Part shown: positions 1-8,692 of the stretch, in pieces
Position numbering within the stretch: position 1 is the first letter of the stretch
Layout of the letters: each line of letters begins with the position of its first letter
Origin: Cytophagaceae bacterium
GTDB lineage: Bacteria; Bacteroidota; Bacteroidia; Cytophagales; JAIYAX01
Reading direction: 5' to 3'
DNA: 64,000 nucleotides
Assembly: GCA_027488815.1 (NCBI GenBank)
Contig: JAIYAX010000030.1
Coordinates: 1-64,000, forward strand
Made by a program: the position numbers and the translations under genes
Notes under the pieces: model-generated
Databases searched by the model: none
What the model saw: only the letters and a program-made list of their open reading frames with translations
Told to the model about the DNA's origin: nothing

Positions 1-272
1 ATTTGCTTTCAAATTTTCGTTCTTTGAGTATCACAAACAGTCATAGCAACATTCGATACACCATGATCTATGTTGTGATTTGCTTTCAAATTTTCGTTCT
101 TTGAGTATCACAAACAGTACCAGAGAAGGAACCCAAAACTCCTTGTTTGTTGTGATTTGCTTTCAAATTTTCGTTCTTTGAGTATCACAAACAGTAGCAC
201 CAGTTGAAAGAGCAGAGCGTTCTTCGTTGTGATTTGCTTTCAAATTTTCGTTCTTTGAGTATCACAAACAGT
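1..272 (+). CRISPR. Type II-C CRISPR array (end of array, four repeats visible)
   Basis: Four copies of a 47-nt repeat that starts GTTGTGATTTGCTTTC and ends TATCACAAACAGT are seen at 1-41 (first 6 nt lie outside the window), 72-118, 149-195 and 226-272. They are identical where visible. The three spacers between them are each exactly 30 nt and unrelated to one another. The first 13 nt after the initial G of the repeat are complementary to the tracrRNA at 5130-5142, so crRNAs (spacer then repeat 5' part) must be read from the + strand. The array therefore runs towards, and converges with, the cas genes, as described for other II-C loci. The leader should lie left of the window and 226-272 is the trailing end. 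No decay is seen in the last repeat. Confidence 0.97.
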
Positions 273-329
273 ACAATGTTAGTATGTGCTTGATCAAAAG
301 ACGATTAGCCGGAGTTTGCTTCAAGAAAA

Positions 330-678
<349 letters not shown>

Positions 679-1614
679 TCATGGCCATTTGGGATAGAGT
701 ATCTTTTTTTGAACTCCTTCAAAACACCGTGCCAAACTTGACGTGGTGCGTTGAGCAGCCACAAAAAGTGGGCTTTTTTGCTCATCAATGTCCACATCTA
801 CCGAAGCCACAGCAAGCAATTGTTGCTTTATTCCCGGTCTTAGCTCATCCATAGTGCCGGGCCATTCTTTCACTAGTCCATGAACCAAGGCATCAGCAAA
901 AGGTCGATAAGGTTCCATGATGTCATCGGCAAGACAATAGTGGTTATATTGATTACGATGATGAATTCCTAAAGTGGGCAATAAACCAGAGCCCACTAAA
1001 GAACGGGCTACAATTGCCCTTACAATGGCATATCCATAGTTCAACAGTGCATTAGGATATACACCCTGCGGATCTCGGGTAAACTCCGGAATAAAATGAA
1101 AAAGCTTTCGCCAATAATATACTGCTGCCCTTGCTTCAAGATTGTCAGGGTCACCTGAGCGTACTTGCTCTGACCAGTTTTCCATGTTTCCAGTTTCATG
1201 TCCCAAATTCCTAAGAACAGTAGCTTGATTTCTGATTTTTGCTGAAACGGTTTGCTGCCAGAGCTGCTTTCTTAGCGGGAGGCTGCTTTCGATTTGGGCC
1301 TTAAAACGAGCCGACTGAAGCAGATGCCCTTCTAAATTGAGCATTAAGCCTGTGGGAATGTGGCGATGATCGCAGGTAATTAAGGCTACATTATTGGCCA
1401 ACAGCTTGGTCATCAGGGCCTGTGTAATGACAATCTGGGGATGGTCAAGAATTACAACGCCCAAATCTTCAATGGGGAAGCGACGGCTTGCCTCCATTTT
1501 GATCACTGGTGGCAAATTCGAATTTTTCTCAACCTGAGGCAGGCGCAATTCCATTTGCTCCTCCCGGGTACTTAAATAAGCTGGATTTCCAAAGTAAATA
1601 GTCTTCTTTAACAC
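679..1614 (-). CDS. cas1: CRISPR-associated endonuclease Cas1
   Basis: A 311-aa Cas1 of the type II class, the catalytic integrase for new spacers. Metal ligands expected for the family are present: Glu160 in NLEARAAVYYW, His218 in LGIHHRNQYNHY, and Asp230/Asp231 in ADDIMEPYRPF. The start is GTG, two nucleotides after the cas9 stop. There is no room for another start without entering cas9. Order cas9-cas1-cas2 without csn2 or cas4 defines subtype II-C. Confidence 0.96.
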   Translation of the reverse strand: MLKKTIYFGNPAYLSTREEQMELRLPQVEKNSNLPPVIKMEASRRFPIEDLGVVILDHPQIVITQALMTKLLANNVALITCDHRHIPTGLMLNLEGHLLQSARFKAQIESSLPLRKQLWQQTVSAKIRNQATVLRNLGHETGNMENWSEQVRSGDPDNLEARAAVYYWRKLFHFIPEFTRDPQGVYPNALLNYGYAIVRAIVARSLVGSGLLPTLGIHHRNQYNHYCLADDIMEPYRPFADALVHGLVKEWPGTMDELRPGIKQQLLAVASVDVDIDEQKSPLFVAAQRTTSSLARCFEGVQKKILYPKWP

Positions 1615-1616
1615 CT

Positions 1617-4600
1617 CTAGTTATGCTGCTTTGCCACCCAAATTATATGACCTAATTTATTTACTCTTACTTTTTGTAGGCCTAAAAAATCTTTGGGAGT
1701 TCTTATTCGTCTCATGGCATACTTCTCTACACTCCCAATCTTCGTTTCTAAATGATGTCTAAATACATAAAAACCCAAAGAAATTTGTTGAACTCTATAG
1801 AGATGTTTTGAAACCAGACACCTATTCTTTGGATCAAATAAATCAACCTCCTTAGGGTCAAGATCAAATACAAACAAATCATTGATTTGCAAAGTCGTGT
1901 ATACCGGCCAGTCTTGCTCATTTGGAGAAAGATCAATGACCGGGCTTTGTCTGCCTGTCAATTCAATGTTTTGTCTGGCTCTGGCAGCAGCCTCCCAAAA
2001 GGACACTACTTTTTCTGCAAAATTGCCTTTACCATCGGCGTAGATAATGGCATGGTGATTCCCTTTGGTGTATACAAAGCCTTTCCGTACGGGAGTTAGG
2101 TTGCCTTCGTCAGCGACAGATACCGAGTAAACCGGGATATTTTTGGCCTTATCTAAATAAATGGGGTTATTCTTATACTCCTTGAATGCCAGTTTAATAT
2201 TACCCGCAGACTCAATTCGCTCTAAAACCAGGTCTTTAATTCGCTTATCCAATATCTTTCCAACCTGTGCAGGCGTCAAGGAGTCTGATAGTTCAACCCT
2301 TTTGGTGAATTTATGCTGCCATACCACAATTTCTTTAACTGGAATGCCTTTAAACAAAACAGGTGTTCGTTCTAAGTTTCCAAAAGCCTGCTTAGGGTCA
2401 TTTTGGTGTTTTTGCAAATGGTCTTTGAGGATTTGCATCAGTTCAGGATTGACAACATCATCAAACCTGTCAAACTTTTTATTGAGCGGCACTCTTTCAT
2501 ACCATTTCATCTTTCCAAGAACAGTATCCTCATGAAGTGAACCACGGGGCACCCAGGTGACTTGTGTCTTTATCCCTTCTTTGGCTTTTGTCTTATTGAC
2601 TTTCTTGGTCAACACCTTGCTGTTCGGCTTTTTGAATGAGATCAGTACGGCATTAAGGTGCTCTTTTGCTTTGTGCCGTAGGTTTTGTACCGGCAAAGGG
2701 AAATTCAAAATGCTTTCCTTGAGTTCTTTGTATTGGCTAAACTGCTGATTTAAGTTGTTCAACTTTTGAATGATTGACTGGTTGGTCAAAGCAATCACCA
2801 AAGCATCAACAGCATGGTGCCTATGGTCGTCCCTTTTGCTCCAATCTTCAATGACTTCTTTGGGTTTATCATTGCCTTGCTTGTCTTTTACGATAATATT
2901 TTTTGTCTTGCCTATCTGCCTGTACTTATCAAGGTTTATTTCTTGCATCACCTCGTTCAATTCCCACTTTTCCCTTAGAAAGTCTGTTACGCTTCCTGTA
3001 GTAGTTGTAACCTTTTTTACTGTAGTCTTTAATAGCGTAATGGTCTCCCGAGCAATGTATTGAGTGTCTTTGAGCTGCCGATCCAGAAAGTCATTTGGAA
3101 TATCCTCTCCTTTGCACAATAAGTTTTCGAACTTCGCTCTAGAGATTTTTTTGTCTTTGTAAAGCTTCTGTACGACAGATGTAAAGGTTTCCAAACTATC
3201 AGAGCCTTTTGAGGCCATATAATCCAATGCTGTTTGTTGGTCTTTGGCCTTGTTTTCTCTAGTGTAAGCTAGAATGAGATTGCTCATGCCATTTGAAAAT
3301 GACCTTGTCTTTGGTAAAATATGTTCTATTTCTGTTTGCCCATTGTAAACATCCGTAAATGGGATGATTTTACCTGAGTACAAACAAAGGCTATTCGTCT
3401 CCTCCCACAATCTGTAGCGAAGCAAGTCTCTGCCATTCACCCTTTTAAAGTTGTGTTCTTTTTGAAGTTTCTCCGTAATTTCTTCGTTAATTTTCCGTAA
3501 CTCTTTATTGACTTTGGTGATTCTGTCTCTTTGCTTGGCGTTGCTTTTGAGTTCCCTGGCCATTTCCACCCTTACTTCATCGGGCTTGCCAAATGCTGTT
3601 GATATTTCATTTACAACATTGACCACCTGATTGAGAATTTGCTCAACAACCGGATTTCTTAAGGTGTTTGGTTTAATCAGGTCAAGGCACTCTTTTAAAG
3701 GTCTGGTTTCATCCCAATTTGGATCCTCGGTATGTTGATAACCTGCTTTAGCACAGGCTTTATCGTAATGTAAACCCTCTAAAAGCCCGGGTAAAATCTT
3801 CCTGATAGCTTTGTTGCTCAGAGACCCAAAGTCAGAAGTGAAATTGACTTTAGCCGCAACATCCGCTGCTTGTTCTGGTGAAAAGTTGAAGTGCTTGACC
3901 AATGCAGATTTCACTTCATCTTCAGTAGGCAATGAATAGGTTATATGCCATAACTCAAGCAAACCTCCTTTTTCCTGGTCTACATCACGATTGAAGAAGA
4001 GATGTTGTTCTGGGTTAGGGATCTGCGCCTGTGTCAACGCCCTGTGTAGCTGGAAATAGGTCTTATTGCCCTCAAGCTTCTCGTAGTTGAATTCATGATT
4101 GTCTTTGTCAAACTTGAGATATTTAAAAATTTTTGTTGAGGTTAGATTTCCATATTTATCTAAATCCTTTGGACTATGAAGTAATTGGGCTATACCTATT
4201 TTTTGGTCAATTGTTGGTGAATACTTATTCCCAAGCTTATCACTGATCACTAAGTTGTTTAACTGTTGCCAAATTCTAAACTCCTGATAAAAAGGATGTG
4301 ACTTTGGGGTGACTCTTTTGTTCGGTTCAAAGCGGCACTTTGAAACTAAACCTTTTTGGCTTTTAAGTGGCCTTTGGTAAAAGATAATCTCATCTCTAAG
4401 AAGTCGATAAGTTGTGCCTTTGTTTTCTTTGCCGGGACCTCCAGTTAGTAGTTCAGGGTAATGTCTGCATTGTTCAATCCAGATCAAGTCAAACTCCTTT
4501 TGATACTCTTTTCTTGGAAAAATATTCTGCTTTAGTTTAGCTAGTGGGTTCACCTGAAGCTTCTCAAGGAAAAATTGGCCAATGGTTTTATCCTTTACAA

Positions 4601-5081
4601 GTTCTTCAAGCTCATGAACTCTCTTTAAATAGTCACTCTCGTTTTCTTCTTTACTGGCTGATTTTCTGGAGCTTAAAAACCCCCTTTTGTTGTTCAGATG
4701 AAGAAGAACCCTGCCAAATTCTTGAGGGCTGAGTTTTTTCGACAAGCCTTTAGCTCTCAACTCATAAATTTCTAGACTTGATAATTTAGTGAGCATATCC
4801 TCATCAGGAAGAATACCCAAATCATCTAAAGCATCTATTAGGTTTCTTTTTCTATCTTGAAAACGATTGTATCCACGCCTAATCATTCTTTTCAATCTCC
4901 TGCCAGCGTTTTTACTTGCCGAGTTTCCTGTGTAGAACTTACCATGAAAATCAGGGTCTTCACTGATTATCCTTACTCCAAGATGCAGTAAATCAGCTGA
5001 TTTAGAATTATCGTCATATTCAATGACCGCAAACCCAACTGAACTAACTCCTATGTCTAATCCTACTTTTATCGTTTTCAT
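1617..5081 (-). CDS. cas9: Compact type II-C Cas9 nuclease
   Basis: A 1154-aa RNA-guided nuclease. RuvC-I is at the N-terminus with catalytic Asp9 (VGLDIGVSSVGFAV), followed by the Arg-rich bridge helix (about 61-80), RuvC-II with Glu506 (VRVEMARELK), an HNH domain with His587 (EIEHILPK) and Asn610 (RENKAK), and RuvC-III with His756 and Asp759 (HHAVDALVIA). All nuclease residues are intact. The last 350 residues should hold the wedge and PAM-interacting domains; I cannot predict the PAM. Many Bacteroidota II-C Cas9 proteins are near 1400 aa, so this one is compact, close to Neisseria-type lengths. The gene is first in the operon cas9-cas1-cas2 and is transcribed away from its tracrRNA. Confidence 0.97.
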   Translation of the reverse strand: MKTIKVGLDIGVSSVGFAVIEYDDNSKSADLLHLGVRIISEDPDFHGKFYTGNSASKNAGRRLKRMIRRGYNRFQDRKRNLIDALDDLGILPDEDMLTKLSSLEIYELRAKGLSKKLSPQEFGRVLLHLNNKRGFLSSRKSASKEENESDYLKRVHELEELVKDKTIGQFFLEKLQVNPLAKLKQNIFPRKEYQKEFDLIWIEQCRHYPELLTGGPGKENKGTTYRLLRDEIIFYQRPLKSQKGLVSKCRFEPNKRVTPKSHPFYQEFRIWQQLNNLVISDKLGNKYSPTIDQKIGIAQLLHSPKDLDKYGNLTSTKIFKYLKFDKDNHEFNYEKLEGNKTYFQLHRALTQAQIPNPEQHLFFNRDVDQEKGGLLELWHITYSLPTEDEVKSALVKHFNFSPEQAADVAAKVNFTSDFGSLSNKAIRKILPGLLEGLHYDKACAKAGYQHTEDPNWDETRPLKECLDLIKPNTLRNPVVEQILNQVVNVVNEISTAFGKPDEVRVEMARELKSNAKQRDRITKVNKELRKINEEITEKLQKEHNFKRVNGRDLLRYRLWEETNSLCLYSGKIIPFTDVYNGQTEIEHILPKTRSFSNGMSNLILAYTRENKAKDQQTALDYMASKGSDSLETFTSVVQKLYKDKKISRAKFENLLCKGEDIPNDFLDRQLKDTQYIARETITLLKTTVKKVTTTTGSVTDFLREKWELNEVMQEINLDKYRQIGKTKNIIVKDKQGNDKPKEVIEDWSKRDDHRHHAVDALVIALTNQSIIQKLNNLNQQFSQYKELKESILNFPLPVQNLRHKAKEHLNAVLISFKKPNSKVLTKKVNKTKAKEGIKTQVTWVPRGSLHEDTVLGKMKWYERVPLNKKFDRFDDVVNPELMQILKDHLQKHQNDPKQAFGNLERTPVLFKGIPVKEIVVWQHKFTKRVELSDSLTPAQVGKILDKRIKDLVLERIESAGNIKLAFKEYKNNPIYLDKAKNIPVYSVSVADEGNLTPVRKGFVYTKGNHHAIIYADGKGNFAEKVVSFWEAAARARQNIELTGRQSPVIDLSPNEQDWPVYTTLQINDLFVFDLDPKEVDLFDPKNRCLVSKHLYRVQQISLGFYVFRHHLETKIGSVEKYAMRRIRTPKDFLGLQKVRVNKLGHIIWVAKQHN

Positions 5082-5093
5082 AACATAATTTTT

Positions 5094-5124
5094 TTTGCAT
5101 ATTAATGACTATTCCATACTTTTG
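5094..5124 (+). promoter_or_regulatory. Predicted Bacteroidota promoter of the tracrRNA
   Basis: TTTG at 5094-5097 and TACTTTTG at 5117-5124 match the Bacteroidota -33 (TTTG) and -7 (TAnnTTTG) elements exactly, with a 19-nt spacer, the preferred length. The predicted start of transcription is about 5127-5131, exactly where the anti-repeat begins. The site overlaps the region upstream of cas9 on the other strand, so the two divergent promoters probably share DNA. Confidence 0.75.
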
Positions 5125-5128
5125 CAAT

Positions 5129-5197
5129 GAAGCAAATCACAATAAGGATTATTCCGTCGTGAAAACTTATGCCCCGGGGAAACTCTGGGCTTTTTTT
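5129..5197 (+). ncRNA. tracrRNA of the type II-C system
   Basis: The stretch 5130-5142 (AAGCAAATCACAA) is perfectly complementary to nucleotides 2-14 of the CRISPR repeat, with a further G-U pair at 5129. It is followed by TAAGGATTATTCCGTCGTG, which closely resembles the nexus of other Bacteroidota tracrRNAs, and a hairpin at 5171-5190 (GCCC stem, one internal mismatch, GGGC) running into TTTTTTTATTTT, a Rho-independent terminator. With the promoter just upstream this predicts an RNA of only about 70 nt whose 5' end is the anti-repeat itself, so little or no 5' trimming would be needed. It is read divergently from cas9 and in the same direction as the array. Confidence 0.9.
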
Positions 5198-5217
5198 ATT
5201 TTAAGTAACCACTGAAT

Positions 5218-5303
5218 GGTTCGAAAGCCACGAACCCAGGCGAAGAATGTTTGAATGACCCTTGTGGTTCGTGTGACACGAACCACGGCAAGGGTCGAAC
5301 ATT
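5218..5303. repeat. Two related inverted repeats with GGTTCG / CGAACC arms
   Basis: A small hairpin, GGTTCG (5218-5223) with CGAACC (5231-5236), is followed by a long imperfect inverted repeat at 5246-5303. Its arms contain AATGTT, GACCCTTG and GGTTCGTG on the left and the matching CACGAACC, CAAGGGTC and AACATT on the right around a TGA loop. Both share the same GGTTCG/CGAACC core. They sit between the tracrRNA terminator and the terminator of the next gene, outside any reading frame. Function is unknown. They have no T-run of their own. Confidence 0.6.
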
Positions 5304-5325
5304 TTCCAAATGATCAGAAATAAAA

Positions 5326-5343
5326 AAAGGGCCTAGGCCCTTT
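5326..5343. terminator. Bidirectional intrinsic terminator
   Basis: AAAGGGCCTAGGCCCTTT is a perfect palindrome 12 nt beyond the stop of the LruC gene. On the minus strand it is followed by a run of seven T and on the plus strand by CTTTTT. It should end the LruC transcript and isolate it from the tracrRNA. Confidence 0.75.
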
Positions 5344-5355
5344 CTTTTTACTGCA

Positions 5356-7407
5356 CTATTTCTTGTAAATCTTGGCCGGATTTCGATAGCCGGGTTTATC
5401 CATAAACCAATCGTAATACTGCTGCCCTCCGGAGGTCACCCAGGGTGCAATCTTGGGGTAGGTTTGCATCAGGTCATTCTTCTCTGATGGGTAGTCAAAG
5501 CTATTGGGCATGTGCAAAGCAAAGGGTAAGCCGGCCTTGGTCTGATAAAAACGGTTCATCGTGGGCGCAGTATGGTCTTTGAGGGTGCCGAAATAAGCCG
5601 GGTTAGCCAGAGTTGTAGGTGCATAGCCGGGCAGGTGAACTTCCTTACCCCGCTCCCCATTTACAAAAATAAAGGGATTATAGGGAGGCAGGCCCAGACT
5701 AGCCACCGGTACAGGGTTGCCAAATTGAATCGTGATCCTGATGGAGTCCGGCTGCCGGTAAGGCTCATTGGGAAGGGTATTCACCCCTAAGCCTCCTGAA
5801 ATACGTGGCAGCACTTCAAAAGCATCATCAAATACCATGATGGTGGCCTGCTGTTGCCCCTGCTCAGTGCCATTGGCGTTGAGGTTGATGAGATTTCGGC
5901 TCAGACGCTGTCCGCTGATGCTGCTGATCAACGTGGGGGATACCGGAAGCACAAAGCCAAATCCATTGCGGTAAGAGGCTCCTATGGCTTTTACCTTAAA
6001 ATCGGCGTGAATGCGGATCACTTCATTATCCGCATTGGAAATGTAGTGAAAGCGGTAGTCCACCACCAGGTCATTAAAGTCGTAGTCTCCCTGTGCCGGC
6101 CATAGATCTTCAAAAGCCAGAGAGCCAAAGCCCTGCTCCGATGGGGTATAGTTATCAAAGGCTGCCCTGCCATCTGTGGGGTAGGCGTCCTGGTTGTCTG
6201 GCACACCATCCTGATCGGTATCGGTACGGCCTCCGAAGCTGATGGGCTGTATGTTACCATACTGTAAGGCTGAGATGGGGTTGGTCGTCACCATAAAAAT
6301 GGCATCGTTAAAATCGTCATCACTGGAACCGTCTCTGTTAAGGTCTTCGAAGCCCAGAATTACCTTTTTTCTGGCTTGATCGACCAAGAGTACGTTATGC
6401 TGCCTTTTGGCAGGTGTACTTTCAGGGTTAAAATTGGGGTTAGAATAGAATATCTGTTGAATGGGTTGCCTGAGTGTGCCAGTGGCGGTTGAGAAGCCAT
6501 TGGCGATAATGAACCATCCTATGCCTGTATTGGGTGGGAAGTTTCCCAGATAGACTTTATCACCTGAACGCAGACTTCCTCCACTGTTCAGAAACGAAAC
6601 GTTTGGAAAAATCAATCTTAACGTATCGATCTGTTGCCTGCTGGCCGGTGGGTTTGCAAGGGGATAGGTGTAGTAGCCCAGTACATTCAAGTGTCCGGCA
6701 CCTTCATGGATAAAAGTGACCCAAACGTCTGCACTTTGGACTAGTTTCACATCGATGTCATTGCCACTGGCAAGGTATTGTGGATTAAAAGAAGGCACAG
6801 GCCTACGCTCCGGCAATGACAGGTTGATATCATCCAGAAATGGCTGATCGATCACATCTCTTGCCCCCGTCAGGTAGGAGGGCAAACCCATCTGGGTCCA
6901 GGAGCCAAAGGTTTTGAAGCCAAGTAACATACCGGGGCTATTGGATAACCGCAACCCTGACCCGGAAGAAGACTCAGGCAATCCGCCTAGTAGAATACTT
7001 GCCGCACCTGACGGGTCAGGCTGAAGCTCTGTCCACTGTGGCAAACCGATATAAGGTGTATAAAGCCAGGGCCTGTTGCTCAGGGCTGAATATTGGTACA
7101 TTAAGTCCAGCTTGCCCAGGGCATTTGTTTCTCCGGAAGCCATTAAGGCACCTCCTTGTTCCGGAAGTGCTGAATACAAATACAATGGGATCCCCTCCAT
7201 GGCCTTTCCCTGATTGTCCTGAACGGTAGCGGAGATACCTGAAGCCTGACCGTTCTCAAAACGAAACCCAAGCTTGGGCATTAGTTCCCCAAATGTCTGT
7301 GGTGCAGCCAGGTCTGATGACTCATTCAGTCTGACATCTTCCGGACCCTTACAGTCTATTAATAGTAACGCTATACATAAAAATAGCAGTTGATTTATCT
7401 TTCTCAT
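5356..7407 (-). CDS. LruC-domain cell-surface protein
   Basis: A 683-aa exported protein. The N-terminus has a hydrophobic segment ending in LLLIDC, a possible but atypical lipobox (Asp before Cys19). About residues 290-375 resemble DUF4114 with a calcium-type loop (FEDLNRDGSSDDDFNDAIF). A thrombospondin type 3-like DTDQDGVPDNQDAYPTD follows at about 396-412, and the rest matches the LruC domain (DLWPAQGDYDFNDLVVDY and beyond). LruC-domain proteins are common surface proteins of Bacteroidota with no settled role. An early beta-sandwich segment (about 55-105, SGISATVQDNQGKAMEGIPL) resembles a carboxypeptidase-regulatory-like repeat. The gene stands alone, with its own terminator, downstream of the polysaccharide operon. 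Confidence 0.85.
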   Translation of the reverse strand: MRKINQLLFLCIALLLIDCKGPEDVRLNESSDLAAPQTFGELMPKLGFRFENGQASGISATVQDNQGKAMEGIPLYLYSALPEQGGALMASGETNALGKLDLMYQYSALSNRPWLYTPYIGLPQWTELQPDPSGAASILLGGLPESSSGSGLRLSNSPGMLLGFKTFGSWTQMGLPSYLTGARDVIDQPFLDDINLSLPERRPVPSFNPQYLASGNDIDVKLVQSADVWVTFIHEGAGHLNVLGYYTYPLANPPASRQQIDTLRLIFPNVSFLNSGGSLRSGDKVYLGNFPPNTGIGWFIIANGFSTATGTLRQPIQQIFYSNPNFNPESTPAKRQHNVLLVDQARKKVILGFEDLNRDGSSDDDFNDAIFMVTTNPISALQYGNIQPISFGGRTDTDQDGVPDNQDAYPTDGRAAFDNYTPSEQGFGSLAFEDLWPAQGDYDFNDLVVDYRFHYISNADNEVIRIHADFKVKAIGASYRNGFGFVLPVSPTLISSISGQRLSRNLINLNANGTEQGQQQATIMVFDDAFEVLPRISGGLGVNTLPNEPYRQPDSIRITIQFGNPVPVASLGLPPYNPFIFVNGERGKEVHLPGYAPTTLANPAYFGTLKDHTAPTMNRFYQTKAGLPFALHMPNSFDYPSEKNDLMQTYPKIAPWVTSGGQQYYDWFMDKPGYRNPAKIYKK

Positions 7408-7499
7408 GCCAAAGTACTATCAAGGAACATACCTAAACTAAAACAAAATTTAGAATGCTGAAAATCAATACTTTAAAGAATACAGATCAATTCCATTTA

Positions 7500-7512
7500 T
7501 CCCAAAACGGGA
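7500..7512. promoter_or_regulatory. Short palindrome upstream of the LruC gene
   Basis: TCCCAAAACGGGA (4-bp arms) lies immediately after the stop of the last glycosyltransferase gene and 93 bp before the LruC start. It resembles the GGGAAT-containing inverted repeats at 20294, 24625 and 27369 and may be an operator. Alternatively it is a weak terminator hairpin. No clear promoter box was found in 7408-7499. Confidence 0.25.
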
Positions 7513-7513
7513 A

Positions 7514-8686
7514 TTAGTTCATTCTTTGGGCTTTTTCCCAGATTGCTGTTGATTGTCCGTTTGCGAAGCGAAGCATACCCAGCACCAGGGCCCAGTTCAT
7601 GAATACAAAGTAGTAAGGCACATAAAAGCCTTTGATGTTGACCTTTGCTGAACGGTTGAGGTAGCCTGCCAAAGCCAATCCATAGAAAAACAACTGCATG
7701 AATAAGCTTAATTGATAAACCGCTGCGGCCTCATTCAAGGCCAAAAACACATTGCTAAGCCATAAAAGCAAGAGGCAAATCGGCCCCAGGGTCCAGCGCA
7801 ATACCCGATGGGAGATGTATTGAAAACTTAGCTTACCAAATCGAAAAGGGTTGAGCAATGGCAATAACCTGCTGATGGACTGTATCCCTCCGGCACTGAT
7901 CCTGATTTTGCGTTTGAGTTCTTCGGTCATATTTAAAGATGGCTTCTCCATGGCATAGGCCTCCGGATCATAAGCCACTTTGTATCCCAGTGCTGCGATA
8001 TGCATCGAGATCATGAAATCATCCAAAATGGTATCGGTGGGTGTGGGTTTGAACAGTTTTCTTCGTATCGCAAACAGTTCTCCGGCAGCCCCTACAACGG
8101 TATGAAAGGCAGCGTCCATTCGCTTGAGTGCAGACTCATATTTCCAGTAAAGCCCCTCCCCTCCCACTGCCTGGCTATGGCTATCGGTCATGACTCTTTT
8201 CTCACCGGCTACTGCCCCAACCTCAGCATTTGAAAAAGGCGCAATCAAACGATAAAGCGCATTTGGAGGTAAAAGGGTATTTGCGTCTGAAAAAACGACG
8301 ATTTCAGAACTCATGGCCGCCATGGCCCTGTTGATGGCTGCCACCTTTCCTTTGCGCTGGGGCTCATGCATCACCTGAACTCCCTCCATTTGGCTGAGCC
8401 ATTCCGGGCTGCCATCGGTGCTGCCGTCAGTAACGACCACAAGGTTTAGCTTACCACTTGGGTACAGCAGTTGTCTGGTATTGGCCACTTTCTCACGCAG
8501 ACACTGTCCTTCATTGTAAGCAGCTACTACCAAGGTGACTTCTGGCCATTCTTCTCTGGCAAAGCCGGTATGCGCAGAAGGTGGACTGCTGATCTTTTTC
8601 CATTTCAGCCAAAGCCAAAGCAACAGGCCATAGCCCAGGTAGGTGTAGAACAACAAAATAAATGAGCTGAAAAACAAAGTCTGCAT
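7514..8686 (-). CDS. Family 2 glycosyltransferase, membrane-bound
   Basis: A 390-aa GT2 enzyme. It has an N-terminal membrane segment (about 5-25), then the GT-A fold: VTLVVAAYNEG, VVTDGSTDGSPEW, the metal-binding VVFSDANTLLPP, and the acceptor-side ILDDFMISMHIAALGYKV. A QxxRW-like helix is replaced by RKIRISAGGIQS. Three or four C-terminal membrane helices follow (about 295-375), as in processive or lipid-linked sugar transferases. It is the last gene of the minus-strand polysaccharide operon, 6 nt after the preceding stop. The sugar and linkage cannot be told. Confidence 0.88.
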   Translation of the reverse strand: MQTLFFSSFILLFYTYLGYGLLLWLWLKWKKISSPPSAHTGFAREEWPEVTLVVAAYNEGQCLREKVANTRQLLYPSGKLNLVVVTDGSTDGSPEWLSQMEGVQVMHEPQRKGKVAAINRAMAAMSSEIVVFSDANTLLPPNALYRLIAPFSNAEVGAVAGEKRVMTDSHSQAVGGEGLYWKYESALKRMDAAFHTVVGAAGELFAIRRKLFKPTPTDTILDDFMISMHIAALGYKVAYDPEAYAMEKPSLNMTEELKRKIRISAGGIQSISRLLPLLNPFRFGKLSFQYISHRVLRWTLGPICLLLLWLSNVFLALNEAAAVYQLSLFMQLFFYGLALAGYLNRSAKVNIKGFYVPYYFVFMNWALVLGMLRFANGQSTAIWEKAQRMN

Positions 8687-8692
8687 AAGAGA

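Noticed and set aside
1-272. Self-targeting by one of the three visible spacers
   Set aside because: By eye none of the spacers matches other DNA in this window. A genome or phage search was not possible.
2161-2535. 124-codon plus-strand frame inside cas9
   Set aside because: Shadow frame of cas9, Ser/Leu-rich, with no start signals and no recognisable motif.
5218-5236. GGTTCGA sequence resembling a tRNA T-arm
   Set aside because: No acceptor or anticodon stem can be built around it, and it is part of an inverted repeat.
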